This document shows positions 43,562-54,200 of a stretch of 64,000 nucleotides of DNA, piece after piece. The translations under genes were made by a program, and so were the position numbers. Within the stretch, counting starts at the first letter, position 1. Each line of letters starts with the position of its first letter. The DNA is taken from positions 62,001 through 126,000 of the forward strand of contig JACPPF010000158.1 of NCBI GenBank assembly GCA_016191165.1. Direction: 5' to 3'. The stretch is from Planctomycetota bacterium (GTDB lineage Bacteria; Planctomycetota; Planctomycetia; Gemmatales; Gemmataceae). Below the pieces are notes generated by a model, which was not told where the DNA came from, searched no databases, and was given only the letters and a program-made list of their open reading frames with translations.

Positions 43562-46500
43562 ATGTCGGTACAAAGTTCCAAGCTGGTTTGGCGCCTCGGC
43601 GCCGTGGGTTTGCTCGTGTGCGGTCTGGCGGCCGCGGCAACCATTTGGCAGACGGCCTCCCAGGCCGGCGCCCCGCGGCTTGAGCCGCGCGTGCTCGCCG
43701 CCTTCAAGGACAAACAACTCCAGGTCGCGGTCGGCTTCACCATGCCCGACACCAAGGCGATCTCCGGCCCCGTTCACGTCGAGTTGCTCGATGCGGACGG
43801 CAAGACGCTGGCCAGCCTCAAGCAGACCGTGAAGGACTTCGGCCCCTTGAGCACAACCCGCTTTGACTTCGACGCCGACAAGGCCGACGCCGCCAAACTA
43901 CGCCTTCGCGTCACCTACAAGAAGACCAAAACGGAATTGGCGCTCAGCAAGGTTCTCCTGGGTAAGGCCCACGAGACCGCGATCAAGGCCGGCACCGAAT
44001 TCCACGCGGGCAGCCAGGCGTCAATTCAGTGCAGCGTGCAGGGCGTGCGCACCATCATCGACACCGTTCCCCAGGTCGGCAGCGATGTCGCGATCTACCT
44101 GATCGGCGCCAAGAAACAGGCCCAGCAAAAGCCGATTTACGAAGGCGTCACCGACTTGACCGGCAAGGTCCTCGCCAACTTCGCGATCCCCGCCGTCGAG
44201 CCCGGCCAATACACGTTGCAAATCGTCACGAAATCCGCCCTGGGCGAAGAGAAACTCGAACATCAAGTTCGCATCAAGGCCGACGGCAAGATTCTCCTCG
44301 TCACCGACCGCCCGATTTATCAGCCCGGGCACCTCATTCACCTTCGTGCCCTGGCCCTGCAATCCTTCGACATGAAACCGCTCGGCGACAAGGAAATCCT
44401 CTTTGAAATCGAAGATCCCAAGGGGAACAAGGTTTACAAGCGAACCTTCAAGACCTCCGAGTTTGGCATCGCCTCGGTCGATTTTCAACTCGCCAGCGAA
44501 GTCAATATGGGTAACTACAACCTCCGCGCCATCATCGGCGATGTCCGCGCGGAAAAGACCGTCCAGGTCAAACGCTATGTGCTGCCCAAGTTCAAGGTCG
44601 CGGTAAAGACCAACAAGACATTCTACCTGCCCAAGGAAACCATTCAGGTCGATCTGCAAAGCGATTACTTCTTTGGCAAGCCGGTCGCGAATTCCAAGGT
44701 CGAGATCTCGGCCAGCACCTTCGACGTGGCGTTCAAGGAATTCCACAAGTGGAAGGGCATGACCGACGCGAACGGGCACGCGAAACTGGAGATTCAGCTC
44801 CCCGACTACTTCGTCGGCCAACCGTTGCAAGCGGGCAACGCAATCGTCAAGCTCGACATCAAGGTGCTTGACAACGCCGACCACACCGAGAAGCTGGTCA
44901 AAACCTATGCGGTCAGCGACATGCCGATCCGCGTGAATGTCATTTCGGAAGGCGGCAAGCTGGTGCCCAACATGCAGAACCGCATTTTTGTCGCCGCGAC
45001 CTACCCCGATGGCAGCCCGGCACCCAACGTCGAGGTCAAGTTGTGGCACAAAAAAGGCGCCGACGCCCAGCAATGGATGGGCCGAGGCCGTTTCGGCCCG
45101 CGCGGCGGCATCCCGTTGCCCCCGCAAAAGGTTGGACAAAAAGCCGAACAGCCGAAGGAAGAAAAACTCGGCGACCCACTCGCGGTGGTCAAGACCAATG
45201 CCGCGGGCCTGGCCGAAGTCAAGGTCACGCCCAAGTCCGATCAGTTTCGTATCGGCTCATGGGGAACCCATGACGTGGAAATGCTCGAAGGTAAACAGCA
45301 GCGCTGGGGCGCCCAGTCGGTCTACGACCTTCGCCTTGAGGCCAAGGACCCGCGTGGCAACCTGGCCCGCGCCGCCGTCGCACTCAACAGCCAGCCCCTC
45401 GGCGAAAACGTCCTGCTCCGCCTCGACAAGGCTATTTACCAGGCCGGCGATCGCGTCAACATCGACGTTCGCTCCTCGGCGGGCCTTCCCACCGTCTACG
45501 TCGACATCGTGCGTGGCGGCCAGATCATGCTCAGCAAATGGATCGAAGTGAAGGACGGCGCCGCCGCCCACGCGCTCGATTTGCCACAAAGCATCTTCGG
45601 CAGTCTCGAAATTCACGCCTATCAAATGCTGTTCAACGGCGAGATCATCCGCGATAGCCGGGTTGTCTACGTTCAGCCGAAGAACGACCTGAAGATCACC
45701 GTCACCCCGGGCAAAACCGTCCATGAGCCGGGCGAAGATGGCCGAATTCGTTTCGAAGTGACCGATCAGGCCGGCAAGCCCGTCGCGGCGGCCATCGGCG
45801 TCATCGTGGTCGATGAAGCAGTCTATGCCCTGCAAGATTTGCAGCCCGGCCTGGAAAAGGTCTACTTCACGCTGCAAGAAGAACTTCTCAAACCCTCCGC
45901 CCAGATCAAGCTGAGCCCGGGCGTCACCATTGACAACATCGTGCGTCAGCCCGTCATCGCGGCTCCGCGCCAGCAGGTCGCCGAGGTGCTTTTGACGGCG
46001 GTCAAACTGCCGGCGCCGGCGCGCTGGAACGTCAATCCCGCCGTCCAGCGCAAGCGAATGGTTGAAGGCCGACTCGCCCAGATCGCGCAGACGATGTACC
46101 ACATCGCCTTCCAGGATGCCACGGTCATCACGTTCGACAAGGACGCCGGCCGCTGGACCTTCCGCGCGAACATTCTCGACGACATGATCAAGAAAAACCA
46201 GATTCACCCCACGGTCGTTGATAACGGCTTTGGCGGGAAACTCACCTTCGACGACATGGGCAAGCTCGAAAAAGACTTCACGGCCGAGAGCCTGGCGAAG
46301 GCGATCACCGTGCAGCGCCTGCAACAATGGCACTGGCAGGTTCAGAACTACGCGAGCCGCAACCAAAAGACGCTACTCAAGAACGGTCGCTGGACCATGC
46401 CAGCGGATACGTTTGAGCAGGCAATGAAAATCGGCGGCATCGACAAGCGCTGGCTGGTCGATGGCTTTGGCCAACCCTTCCGCCTTGTCAAGAAACCGCC

Positions 46501-49024
46501 CATGCCAAGGAAGAAAGATATCCCCGACGTTTTCAGTCAGTATGACATCGTTTCAGTCGGTCCCGACGGCAAACTCGGCGGGAAGGACGACTTGAACATG
46601 ACCGAAGCGCTGGCCCAAACGAATCGCTTCGGCTGGGCAGGCAACGTCTGGTGGGCTCGCACCCGCATGATGAATGAACTGCGTGAAAACCGTCGATTCG
46701 ACGTGGATCGCCTTGCCCTCAACCGCGCTCACCAGCGCGGCGGGATGATGCCTCCGATGGCGGCAGCCCCTGGCGGGTTCGGCGGACCGATGCCGGGCCT
46801 CGCCCAGGACCAGGCGAAATTTGCCAAGAAGGCAGAATTCGCCGGTGGCGGAGAAGGCAAGGGCGGCGGAGGCGGGGGCGGACCGGGCAGCAGTCCCGCT
46901 CCGATCACACGCGTTCGCGAATATTTCCCCGAGACCATGCTCTGGATGCCTAGCCTCATCACCGATGACAAGGGCGTCGCCAACCTGGCCGTCAGCTTCG
47001 CGGATTCCATCACTACCTGGCGACTGAGCGCCTCCGCCAACTCCAAGGCCGGCGCCATCGGTGGCGCAACCGTGCCGCTCAAGGTCTTCCAGGATTTCTT
47101 CGTCGATATCGATCTGCCCACCCACCTGACGCAGTCCGACGAAGTCGCCTTCCCGGTCGCAGTCTACAACTACCTCAAGACGCCCCAGACCGTGAAGATC
47201 GAGTTGCAGCGGGAATCGTGGTTCGAACTGCTCGATAACCAGGGCCTCGTTCGCACCCTCAAGCTCCAGCCCAACGAAGTCACCAGCGTCAGCTTCCGCA
47301 TCCGCGCAGGCAAGATCGGCTGGCAGCCGTTGACCGTCAAGGCGCTCGGCTCCAAGAAATCCGATGCCGTCAAGCGCGTTGTCGAAGTCGTGCCCAACGG
47401 CCAAAAAATCGAGCGCGTCTTCAGCGATCGGCTCAAGGGCAACATCAGCCACACGCTCGAGATTCCGGGCAACGCCGTGCCGGACGCCTCCAAGCTGATG
47501 GTTCGCATGTACCCGGGCGCGATGGCGCAAGTCGTCGATGGCCTCGATGGCATGATGCGTATGCCGGGCGGCTGCTTCGAGCAGACTTCCTCCTCGGCGT
47601 ATCCGAATGTCTTGATCGTCGACTACATCAAGAAAAACCGCATCGCGTCGCCACAGATGCTGATGAAAGCCGAGCAATACCTCAATATCGGTTATCAACG
47701 TCTGTTGACGTTTGAACGCCCGGGCGGCGGGTTCGACTGGTGGGGCCGCGAGGCACCGCTGATCTGGACCAGCGCCTATGGGCTACAGCAATTCTCCGAT
47801 ATGTCCAAGGTCTACCCGATCGACCGCGCCATCATTACGCGCACGCAGGGCTTCCTGATGCGCAGCCGGGAGAAGGAGGGGACCTGGTCCAACATCGGCG
47901 CCACGCATGGCGAAACCATCGCCAGCATGGGCAATCCGAAACTCCTGCTCACCAGCTATGTCACCTGGTCGCTACTGGAAAGCGGCTATGATCGCAAGCA
48001 ACTCAAGGTGTCGGTGGATTACATCCGCAACAACCTCGATGCCGCGGGCGACAACGCCTATATCCTGGCCTTGGCCGCCAACGCCCTGGCCGCCTATGAC
48101 CCGAAGGACGACAGTACGCTGCAAGTTTGCCAGCGGCTCGACAAGCTACGGAAGGAAGAACCGCAACTCAAGGTCCAGTTCTTCCCGGCCCGCGGCACCT
48201 CGCTGACCTATGGCCGAGGCGACAGCGTGTCGGTCGAGTCCACCGCCCTCGCGGTCCTCGCCATGATGAAGACCGGCCAGTTCAACGCCAGCGTCAACCA
48301 GTCGCTTGCGTACCTTGTCAAATCCAAGCACGCGAGCGGCACCTGGGGTACCACCCAGGCGACCATCCTCGCACTCAAGGCATTGCTCGCCGGCATGGGC
48401 GGCAGCGATCTCAAGGACGACGTGCTCTTCACCATCAAGGTCAACGGCAAGACATCCGTCCGCGGTAAGATCGGCAAGAAAGACGCCGACGTCATGCAGG
48501 CCTTCGAGCTCAAGGACCTCAAGCAAACCGGCGCCAACACCGTTCAGATCGAAGTCAATGGCGAAACGAACCTGATGTATCAGATCGTCAGCCGACACTT
48601 CGAGCCCTGGGCGAAAAAGGATGAACCGAAACAGCCCATGATCGAGGTCAAGGTCGAATACGATCGCACCAAGCTGTCCACGAAGGACCTGCTCAAGGCG
48701 AAGGCGACCCTGAAGTATCACGGCAAGACGCCGACCTACATGGTCATGCTCGACCTCGGCATCGCGCCGGGCTTCAGCGTCGATGCAGGCGATTTCGCCG
48801 AGATGGTAGGCAAGAACAAGATCAAGAAGTTCGAGTTGACCGCTCGCCAGGTCATCATCTACCTGGGCGACGTTCGCCCCGGCGAAGAGTTGACCTTCGA
48901 GTATGTCCTGCGGCCACGCTATCCGCTGCGTGCTCGCACGCCGTCCAGCACGGCGTATGAGTACAACACCCCTGGCGTGCGAGCCGTCGCCCGCCCGGTG
49001 GAGTTGACCGTGGTGGATCGCTAA
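43562..49024 (+). CDS. alpha-2-macroglobulin family protein with intact thioester and pseudopilin-like insert
   Basis: 1820 residues, larger than E. coli YfhM (about 1650). An N-terminal membrane/signal segment (LVWRLGAVGLLVCGLAAAAT) has no lipobox. Macroglobulin MG domains follow, including DGKILLVTDRPIYQPGHLIH (about 240) and the MG2/MG3-like segments. At about 966-1012 a block DGFGQPFRL...YDIVSVGPDGKLGGKDDL resembles the C-terminal domain of type II secretion pseudopilin GspG. A glycine-rich stretch near 1100 and then EYFPETMLWMPSLITDDKG mark the start of the complement-like half. The thioester motif GGCFEQ has cysteine 1338 and glutamine 1341. The family traps proteases by bait cleavage and covalent capture. 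Probably periplasmic or secreted. A terminator follows. Confidence 0.92.
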   Translation: MSVQSSKLVWRLGAVGLLVCGLAAAATIWQTASQAGAPRLEPRVLAAFKDKQLQVAVGFTMPDTKAISGPVHVELLDADGKTLASLKQTVKDFGPLSTTRFDFDADKADAAKLRLRVTYKKTKTELALSKVLLGKAHETAIKAGTEFHAGSQASIQCSVQGVRTIIDTVPQVGSDVAIYLIGAKKQAQQKPIYEGVTDLTGKVLANFAIPAVEPGQYTLQIVTKSALGEEKLEHQVRIKADGKILLVTDRPIYQPGHLIHLRALALQSFDMKPLGDKEILFEIEDPKGNKVYKRTFKTSEFGIASVDFQLASEVNMGNYNLRAIIGDVRAEKTVQVKRYVLPKFKVAVKTNKTFYLPKETIQVDLQSDYFFGKPVANSKVEISASTFDVAFKEFHKWKGMTDANGHAKLEIQLPDYFVGQPLQAGNAIVKLDIKVLDNADHTEKLVKTYAVSDMPIRVNVISEGGKLVPNMQNRIFVAATYPDGSPAPNVEVKLWHKKGADAQQWMGRGRFGPRGGIPLPPQKVGQKAEQPKEEKLGDPLAVVKTNAAGLAEVKVTPKSDQFRIGSWGTHDVEMLEGKQQRWGAQSVYDLRLEAKDPRGNLARAAVALNSQPLGENVLLRLDKAIYQAGDRVNIDVRSSAGLPTVYVDIVRGGQIMLSKWIEVKDGAAAHALDLPQSIFGSLEIHAYQMLFNGEIIRDSRVVYVQPKNDLKITVTPGKTVHEPGEDGRIRFEVTDQAGKPVAAAIGVIVVDEAVYALQDLQPGLEKVYFTLQEELLKPSAQIKLSPGVTIDNIVRQPVIAAPRQQVAEVLLTAVKLPAPARWNVNPAVQRKRMVEGRLAQIAQTMYHIAFQDATVITFDKDAGRWTFRANILDDMIKKNQIHPTVVDNGFGGKLTFDDMGKLEKDFTAESLAKAITVQRLQQWHWQVQNYASRNQKTLLKNGRWTMPADTFEQAMKIGGIDKRWLVDGFGQPFRLVKKPPMPRKKDIPDVFSQYDIVSVGPDGKLGGKDDLNMTEALAQTNRFGWAGNVWWARTRMMNELRENRRFDVDRLALNRAHQRGGMMPPMAAAPGGFGGPMPGLAQDQAKFAKKAEFAGGGEGKGGGGGGGPGSSPAPITRVREYFPETMLWMPSLITDDKGVANLAVSFADSITTWRLSASANSKAGAIGGATVPLKVFQDFFVDIDLPTHLTQSDEVAFPVAVYNYLKTPQTVKIELQRESWFELLDNQGLVRTLKLQPNEVTSVSFRIRAGKIGWQPLTVKALGSKKSDAVKRVVEVVPNGQKIERVFSDRLKGNISHTLEIPGNAVPDASKLMVRMYPGAMAQVVDGLDGMMRMPGGCFEQTSSSAYPNVLIVDYIKKNRIASPQMLMKAEQYLNIGYQRLLTFERPGGGFDWWGREAPLIWTSAYGLQQFSDMSKVYPIDRAIITRTQGFLMRSREKEGTWSNIGATHGETIASMGNPKLLLTSYVTWSLLESGYDRKQLKVSVDYIRNNLDAAGDNAYILALAANALAAYDPKDDSTLQVCQRLDKLRKEEPQLKVQFFPARGTSLTYGRGDSVSVESTALAVLAMMKTGQFNASVNQSLAYLVKSKHASGTWGTTQATILALKALLAGMGGSDLKDDVLFTIKVNGKTSVRGKIGKKDADVMQAFELKDLKQTGANTVQIEVNGETNLMYQIVSRHFEPWAKKDEPKQPMIEVKVEYDRTKLSTKDLLKAKATLKYHGKTPTYMVMLDLGIAPGFSVDAGDFAEMVGKNKIKKFELTARQVIIYLGDVRPGEELTFEYVLRPRYPLRARTPSSTAYEYNTPGVRAVARPVELTVVDR

Positions 49025-49054
49025 CCAAACCTGGTAGTTTTCCATGTAACCTGA

Positions 49055-49099
49055 AAAAAGAGAACGTCGGCACGGAAACCTGCCGGCGTTCTTTTTTAT
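49055..49099 (+). terminator. rho-independent terminator after the macroglobulin gene
   Basis: The 11-bp stem GAACGTCGGCA / TGCCGGCGTTC (one T-G pair, eight-base loop) is followed by six T residues. An A-run precedes the stem, so it may also work on the other strand. It lies 38 bases after the stop codon. The rest of 49025-49310 shows nothing else. Confidence 0.9.
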
Positions 49100-49310
49100 T
49101 GGGATATCCCTCTCTCAAGACCTGAAGAAACAGAGCAAGTCGAACGCGCCATGAATCAGGCCCGCGAAGGCGAGCCAACGTGAAAATTCGCCGCGCATGC
49201 CGCCTGAACCACGTCCAACGGGATTGACTTTCCTAAAATGAAAATCTTCTCGCACGGGCGACGGCTCCTATTCGGGTTCGCGCCCCAATTGACTGGCGAC
49301 GGGGGACACC

Positions 49311-50555
49311 ATGCGAACGAATGTCGAAACTCTCAAGGGCAAGACCATCGCCTTTGCTGCTTCGGGTGGGCTAGATAGCTGCACGATCACGCGCTGGCTG
49401 ACCGACGCGGGCGTAAACGTCGTTTGCGTCACCGCCGACATGGCCCAGCCCGACGAGGCCGACTTCGATGCAGTCCGCCATCGCATGCTGGCGTGCGGGG
49501 CCAAAGATTTCGTCGTCGTGCCGCTGCATGACGCCATCTCGGAGGCCGGGCTGGACATCATTCAGGCCCAGGCCTACTACGAAGGCCGCTACTGGAACAC
49601 GACCGGCATCGCCCGGCACGTCATCGTCGCGGGGATGCTTCCCGAAATGCGCAAGCGCGGCATCAGCGTTCTGAGCCACGGGTCCACGGGCCGGGGCAAC
49701 GATCAAGTTCGTTTTCAACTCGTCACCAACATGCTCGAACCGACCTTCGAGGTCTATGCCCCCTGGCGCGACGAGGCTTTCCTGAGCCGATTCCGTGGTC
49801 GAAGTGAGATGATCGACTATTGCACGGAAAGGAAACTCCCGATCAAGGTGACCAAGGACGCGCCGTACTCGACCGACGCCAATCTGCTGGGCCTGACGCA
49901 CGAGGCCGGCAAACTCGAATCGCTGGAAACGCCACCGAGCTTCGTCACCCCCGGCATGGGCGTGTTTGCGACCAACGCACCGGACAAGCCGGAGTCCGTT
50001 TCGATCCGCTTTGAGAAGGGTCGGCCCGTGTCGATCAATAACAAGGACGTCAGCATGTTCCAGGCCATCACGCTCGCCAATCAACTCGGCGGCAAGCACG
50101 GTGTCGGCATCTGCTATCACCTCGTCGAAAACCGCTTCGTCGGCATCAAAAGCCGCGGCGTTTATGAAGCGCCCGGCATGGAATTGCTGGGTACGGCGTA
50201 TGGTTACCTCTTGCAACTGGTGCTCGACCGCCGCAGCCGCGAACTGTTCGACCAGCTTTCGCTTCTGCTTGCCAAGCAGGTGTATCAAGGCTACGGCTAC
50301 GACCTTGCCTCGAGAATCGCGACGGACGCGGTGCGTAGCTTCGCTCAGCTCGTGACCGGCACGATTACCGTATCGTTGTACAAGGGAAACACCTACTTCG
50401 CGTCGGCGACTGACGTGCCGCACTCGCTCTACTCGGAAGCCAACGCATCGATGGAAGCGATCGGCGAATTCGACCACGCCGACAGCGAGGGCTTTTTGCG
50501 CGTGCTATCGGTGAGCGCGCGGGCGCTGGCGGCGATGAAGCAGGTGGGGCGCTGA
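49311..50555 (+). CDS. argG: argininosuccinate synthase
   Basis: 414 residues. It condenses citrulline and aspartate with ATP to argininosuccinate in arginine synthesis (cytoplasm). The N-type ATP pyrophosphatase P-loop is FAASGGLDSCTITRW near residue 15. Further family blocks are ITADMAQPDEADFD-like (VTADMAQPDEADFD), GRYWNTTGIARHV, LSHGSTGRGNDQVRFQL, and YSTDANLLGLTHEAGKLE. SKSRGVYEAPG is represented by IKSRGVYEAPGMELL. The variant resembles the E. coli type more than the commoner short type. It stands alone: no other arginine genes are nearby. A GTTTAGCC palindrome follows the stop. Confidence 0.95.
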   Translation: MRTNVETLKGKTIAFAASGGLDSCTITRWLTDAGVNVVCVTADMAQPDEADFDAVRHRMLACGAKDFVVVPLHDAISEAGLDIIQAQAYYEGRYWNTTGIARHVIVAGMLPEMRKRGISVLSHGSTGRGNDQVRFQLVTNMLEPTFEVYAPWRDEAFLSRFRGRSEMIDYCTERKLPIKVTKDAPYSTDANLLGLTHEAGKLESLETPPSFVTPGMGVFATNAPDKPESVSIRFEKGRPVSINNKDVSMFQAITLANQLGGKHGVGICYHLVENRFVGIKSRGVYEAPGMELLGTAYGYLLQLVLDRRSRELFDQLSLLLAKQVYQGYGYDLASRIATDAVRSFAQLVTGTITVSLYKGNTYFASATDVPHSLYSEANASMEAIGEFDHADSEGFLRVLSVSARALAAMKQVGR

Positions 50556-50556
50556 C

Positions 50557-50617
50557 GTTTAGCCCCTCGCCTCTGGCGAGCGCATGCAACCCGCTCGCCC
50601 AAGGCGAGCGGCTAAAC
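50557..50617. repeat. GTTTAGCCGCTCGCC inverted repeat
   Basis: Left arm GTTTAGCCCCTCGCC and right arm GGCGAGCGGCTAAAC, with one mismatch in the left arm. It lies between argG and the DUF1801 gene. Same family as 16739 and 42614. Confidence 0.9.
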
Positions 50618-50629
50618 TTGGGGATATCC

Positions 50630-51100
50630 ATGGCCGAACAAAAAACCAAACCCACCGGCGTCAGCGTCGAGAGCTTCCTCAACCAGGTCGCCAACGCCCA
50701 GGAACGCGCGGATGCCTTCACGGTTCTCGCCATGATGAAGGACGTCACCGGCATGGAACCCCGCATGTGGGGGCCCAGCATCGTCGGCTTTGGCGAGTAC
50801 CACTACAAGTACGCCAGCGGACACGAGGGAGATTGCTGCCTCATCGGCTTCTCGCCGCGCAAAGGGCAGATGTCTCTTTACATCACGCCGGGGTTCGAGA
50901 AATTCAAGACGTACCTGAAAAAGCTCGGCAAACACAAGACCGGCAAGGTTTGCCTTTACATCAAAAAACTCGCGGATGTCGACCTGGCGGTCCTTCGTGA
51001 AATGATCGAGGTCGGCTTCAGCATGGCGCAGCAGCCGGAACTGCAGAACCAGCGAGCGGCGCCTGTGAAGAAGCCACGCAGGAAAAAGAAATCCACCTGA
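50630..51100 (+). CDS. DUF1801 (YdhG-like) domain protein
   Basis: 156 residues from the ATG at 50630 (MAEQKTKPTGVSVESFL), preceded by TTGGGGAT. The DUF1801 core is visible: ERADAFTVLAMMKDVTGMEP, MWGPSIVGFGEYHYKYASGH, CLIGFSPRKGQMSLYI and a final LGKHKTGKVCLYIKKLADVD. The tail is basic (PVKKPRRKKKST). Members are small cytoplasmic proteins with a fold related to frataxin/YdhG. Their biochemical role is not settled. The gene is probably cotranscribed with argG or has its own promoter after the palindrome. Confidence 0.88.
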   Translation: MAEQKTKPTGVSVESFLNQVANAQERADAFTVLAMMKDVTGMEPRMWGPSIVGFGEYHYKYASGHEGDCCLIGFSPRKGQMSLYITPGFEKFKTYLKKLGKHKTGKVCLYIKKLADVDLAVLREMIEVGFSMAQQPELQNQRAAPVKKPRRKKKST

Positions 51101-51289
51101 AATGCCTGATGAAGGATACCGAGCAACCGAATCAGCTGGGCGTGGTTCGCACGAGGGACTGCATTATCTGGCCGCTCGTCAGCCCCTTCGCCCTCCCGTC
51201 GAAGGATATTTCGCATAGACTCTTCTCTGTAACGATTCACCCGCCGGCTGCCACCGCGGTTGCCGGCTTTCCCTCACGGGCCAACCTCC

Positions 51290-54200
51290 ATGCGCTCCCA
51301 AGTCACGCTGCGTCTGTTTGGTATTTTCACTTTCTTCGGCATATTGGCCGGCTTCATCCTGGCGCAAAATTCGGGCAAAAAAAACACCGAGCCCGACCGG
51401 GCCAAAGTCGGCGCGGCGCCACAAGCAGGCGTGTTACCGGCGCAGCTTGACAGGCTTTTCGCCTGGCGGCCGATCGGCCCGGCGAACATGGGCGGGCGCA
51501 TCACGTCGATTGCCGTCTTCGAGGCGGACCCGACCTGTTATTACGTCGCCACCGCGTCGGGAGGCCTGCTCAAGACCACCAACAACGGGTCCACGTTTAC
51601 GCACTTGTTCGATAAGGAAAATACCGTATCGCTCGGCGCGGTCGCCGTCGCGCCCACCAATCGCGACATCGTCTGGGTCGGCACCGGCGAGGCCAACCCG
51701 CGCAATAGCGTTTCGTGGGGCGACGGCGTTTACAAGTCAACCGACGGCGGCACGTCCTGGAAGAACATGGGACTGAAGCAATCGTTTCAGATCGGCAAGA
51801 TCATCATCCATCCCAAGAACCCCAACATCGTCTACGTCGCCGCCCTGGGCAGGCTCTATGGCCCAAACAAGGAACGTGGACTTTTCAAGACCACCGATGG
51901 AGGCAAGAACTGGCAGCAGGTCTGGCACCTCGACGACAAGACCGGCGCCATCGACCTCGTGATGCACCCCGCCAATCCCGAAACGCTGATCATGGCTTCC
52001 TGGGAACGCCAGCGCGATGAATTTGACACCTTCGTCGGCGATGCCAAGCCGCCCCCCGCCGCGGATGCGTATGCCCCGGTCAAAACCCATGCGCCCGGCG
52101 GCGGAATCTTCAAATCCGTGGACGGCGGCAAGACCTGGAAGAAGCTCGCCCAGGGCCTGCCCCGCGCCAACATGGGCCGCATCGGGCTCGATTGGTCACG
52201 CAAGAATCCCAATCTGGTCGTCGCGATTATCGACACCGATCAAGCCGGCAAGGGACTTCCCCCGTCCAGGGCGTACGTTGGCATTGCTTTCGCGAACTCA
52301 CCCAAGGGCGTGCGCATCACGAGCGTTGCCGACAAGAGTCCCGCGGCCATCGCCAAGCTAGCGAAAGGGGATTTGCTTGTTTCCCTGAATGGCAAAGCAA
52401 TCAAGAGCACCAGCGACTTCCTGGTGCCGATGCAGAAACTCAGTCCTGGGGACAAGATCAAACTCGCCTACCAGCGCGGCGACAAGAACGGGAATGCCGA
52501 AATCACGCTTGCGCTGAGGCCCGGTCAGCCGAAAAAAAAGGCAGGGAAGGGCGCCAAGAAGGGGGGCAAGGGCGGCCCGCGCGCCAGCCTCGGCATTCAG
52601 ATCGAGGAATCCGAGGACGGCCTCGTCCTCGTCGAACTCGTTGACAAGGCCGCCGCCCAGAAAGCGGGTCTCAAGGTCGGCGATGTGCTCCTCGCCGTCG
52701 AAAGCATCAAGGTCGGAACCACGCAGACCCTTTTCAAAACGCTGGCCGGGAAGAGGATCGGCGACACCGTCAAGATCGTCTATCAGCGAGGTAAGGAGAA
52801 AAAAACGCTCACCGTCAAACTCGAGGCCGCACCGCTCGGCACGCCGGGTCGGCCCTACTCCGGCGGCTTCCTGGCAGGGCAGCGCGCCAATGTGCAAGAC
52901 ATCCAGGGCCCCGAAGGTCCCGACACCGGCGGCATCTACAAGTCAACCGACGCTGGCGAAACGTGGACGCGCGTCAATAGCCTCAACGAACGCCCCTTCT
53001 ATTTTTCCGTCGTACGCTGCGATCCCAACGACGAAAAGTCCATCTATTCTCTGGGCATCAATCTTTGGCGGAGTGCCGATGAAGGTCGAACCTTCTCCAC
53101 CGACGGCATCAATAGCGGATTCCATGTCGACCTGCACGACATGTGGATCAACCCCAAAGATAGCCGGCATCTCCTGCTGGGCACCGATGGCGGGCTTTAT
53201 GTCAGTTACAATCGCGGCGCCCACTGGGAATTCCTCGACCACATGGCTCTGGGCCAGTTCTATCACGTTGCGGTCGATACTCGGCGACCCTACCGCGTCT
53301 ATGGCGGCCTGCAAGACAACGGCAGCTGGGGCGGTCCATCCAACACCCTACGCCCGAGCGGCCCCACCGTCGCCGATTTTCAGTTCATCCAGGGCGGCGA
53401 TGGCTTTGTTTGCCGGGTCGATCCCAATGATCCCGATATCGTCTATTCCGAAAGCCAGGGGGGCAACATGTTCCGTCGCAATCTGCGCACGGGCGAAAGC
53501 AAGTCGCTGCGGCCCAAGATTCAGTCGGGCGCGGGCCGCTATCGTTTCAACTGGAATACGCCTTTCATTCTGTCGAGCCACAACTCGCACATCTTTTATG
53601 CCGCTGCCAATTACGTCTTCCGGTCGGTCAAGCAGGGAGAAAACCTGCGCATCATCTCGCCGGAAATCACGCGTACCAAACACGGCAGCGCCACCGCCCT
53701 GAGCGAATCGCCCAAAGACCCGGGTGTCCTCTGGGTCGGGTCCGACGACGGCGCCGTCTGGGTGACACGCGACGGCGGCAAATCGTGGACCGACGTCTCG
53801 GCGAATTTCAAGCTCCCAGGCCCGCGCTGGGTTGCTTCCATCGAAGCCTCCCGCCTTGCGTCGGGCCGATGTTATGTCGTATTCGATGCCCATCGCTCCG
53901 ACGATGACGAGCCGTATGTTTACGTCACCGAAAACTTTGGTCAAACCTGGCGTTCCCTTCGTGCCAACCTGCCCAAAACGTCAACGCGCGTCTTGCGCGA
54001 GGACATCAAAAACGCGAATCTGCTTTATCTGGGCACCGAGTTCGCCCTCTTCGCGTCGATCGATCGCGGCGAGAGTTGGTTCAAACTCAATGGCAAGGAG
54101 TTACCAACGGTCGCGATCCATGAGATTGCCCAGGCGACGACCGCCAACGAAATCGTCGCCGCCACGCATGGCCGTAGTTTGTGGGTGCTCGATGTGACCA

